This document shows, one piece after another, positions 5,784 through 5,808 of a DNA stretch of 5,808 nucleotides; the stretch's first letter is position 1, and every line of letters starts with the position of its first letter. Below the pieces are notes generated by a model, which saw only the letters and a program-made list of their open reading frames with translations, made no database searches and was not told the origin of the DNA. The stretch lies in contig JBFLVQ010000612.1 of NCBI GenBank assembly GCA_040758525.1, forward strand, positions 1 through 5,808, given 5' to 3'. Both the position numbers and the translations under genes were made by a program. The DNA is from JBFLVQ01 sp040758525 (GTDB taxonomy: Bacteria; Acidobacteriota; Blastocatellia; Chloracidobacteriales; JADJPF01).

Positions 5784-5808
5784 GAAAATTACTGGTTAAG
5801 TAATTTTC
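5784..5808 (+). terminator. Perfect inverted repeat after the operon, weak terminator candidate
   Basis: GAAAATTAC (5784-5792) and GTAATTTTC (5800-5808) are perfect 9-bp reverse complements with a 7-nt loop. The repeat starts 25 nt after the stop of the small cysteine-rich gene, a usual place for a terminator. The stem is A/T-rich, with only two G-C pairs at each end region. Any T-tract beyond it falls outside the window. It could instead be an operator for a downstream gene or the edge of a longer repeat. No start codon with an open frame is seen between 5759 and 5808. Confidence 0.4.

Noticed and set aside
5772..5803. GAGAGGTGGTG as the ribosome site and GTG start of a further gene
   Set aside because: The GTG codons at 5777 and 5780 lead to a TAA at 5801-5803 after a few codons, and no other start follows before the window ends.

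Overview
The window looks like chromosome from a Gram-negative bacterium. The best guess is Acidobacteriota. The grounds are the style of the outer-membrane beta-barrel C-terminus at 151-327 and the sequence character of the three-subunit molybdenum hydroxylase. This is an impression from remembered families, not a search result. The DUF4349 gene would also fit Bacteroidota, so the assignment is tentative.

Layout. Positions 1-150 hold nothing I can name. At 151-327 (+) there is the last ~58 codons of an outer-membrane beta-barrel protein, with no start and no recognisable upstream part, so it looks like a truncated gene remnant. Two hairpins follow (348-376 and 533-552). They lie in the gap between this remnant and the convergent gene at 554-1435 (-), which encodes a two-membrane-segment DUF4349 protein. 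A divergent intergenic region (1436-1625) holds candidate promoters for both directions and a short perfect palindrome between them.

From 1626 to at least 5758 (+) runs a compact operon. It encodes a Tat-signal [2Fe-2S] subunit (1626-2252), a large molybdopterin-binding subunit (2257-4539), an FAD-binding subunit with an extra cysteine cluster (4536-5519), and a 72-residue cysteine-rich protein of unknown function (5540-5758). Gaps are 4 nt, a 4-nt ATGA overlap, and 20 nt. A perfect 9-bp inverted repeat closes the window (5784-5808).

How the genes work together. The three large genes match the plan of the xanthine dehydrogenase/aldehyde oxidase family in split-subunit form, most like the periplasmic aldehyde oxidoreductase PaoABC of E. 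coli. Substrate would be hydroxylated at the molybdenum site of the large subunit. Electrons would then pass through two [2Fe-2S] clusters to FAD in the third subunit, possibly with a [4Fe-4S] cluster near the FAD. Only the small subunit carries a Tat signal, so the assembled complex is probably exported as one folded unit. The substrate cannot be read from the sequence. The least explained element is the small cysteine-rich fourth gene, which has a very good ribosome binding site and may be an accessory or assembly factor.
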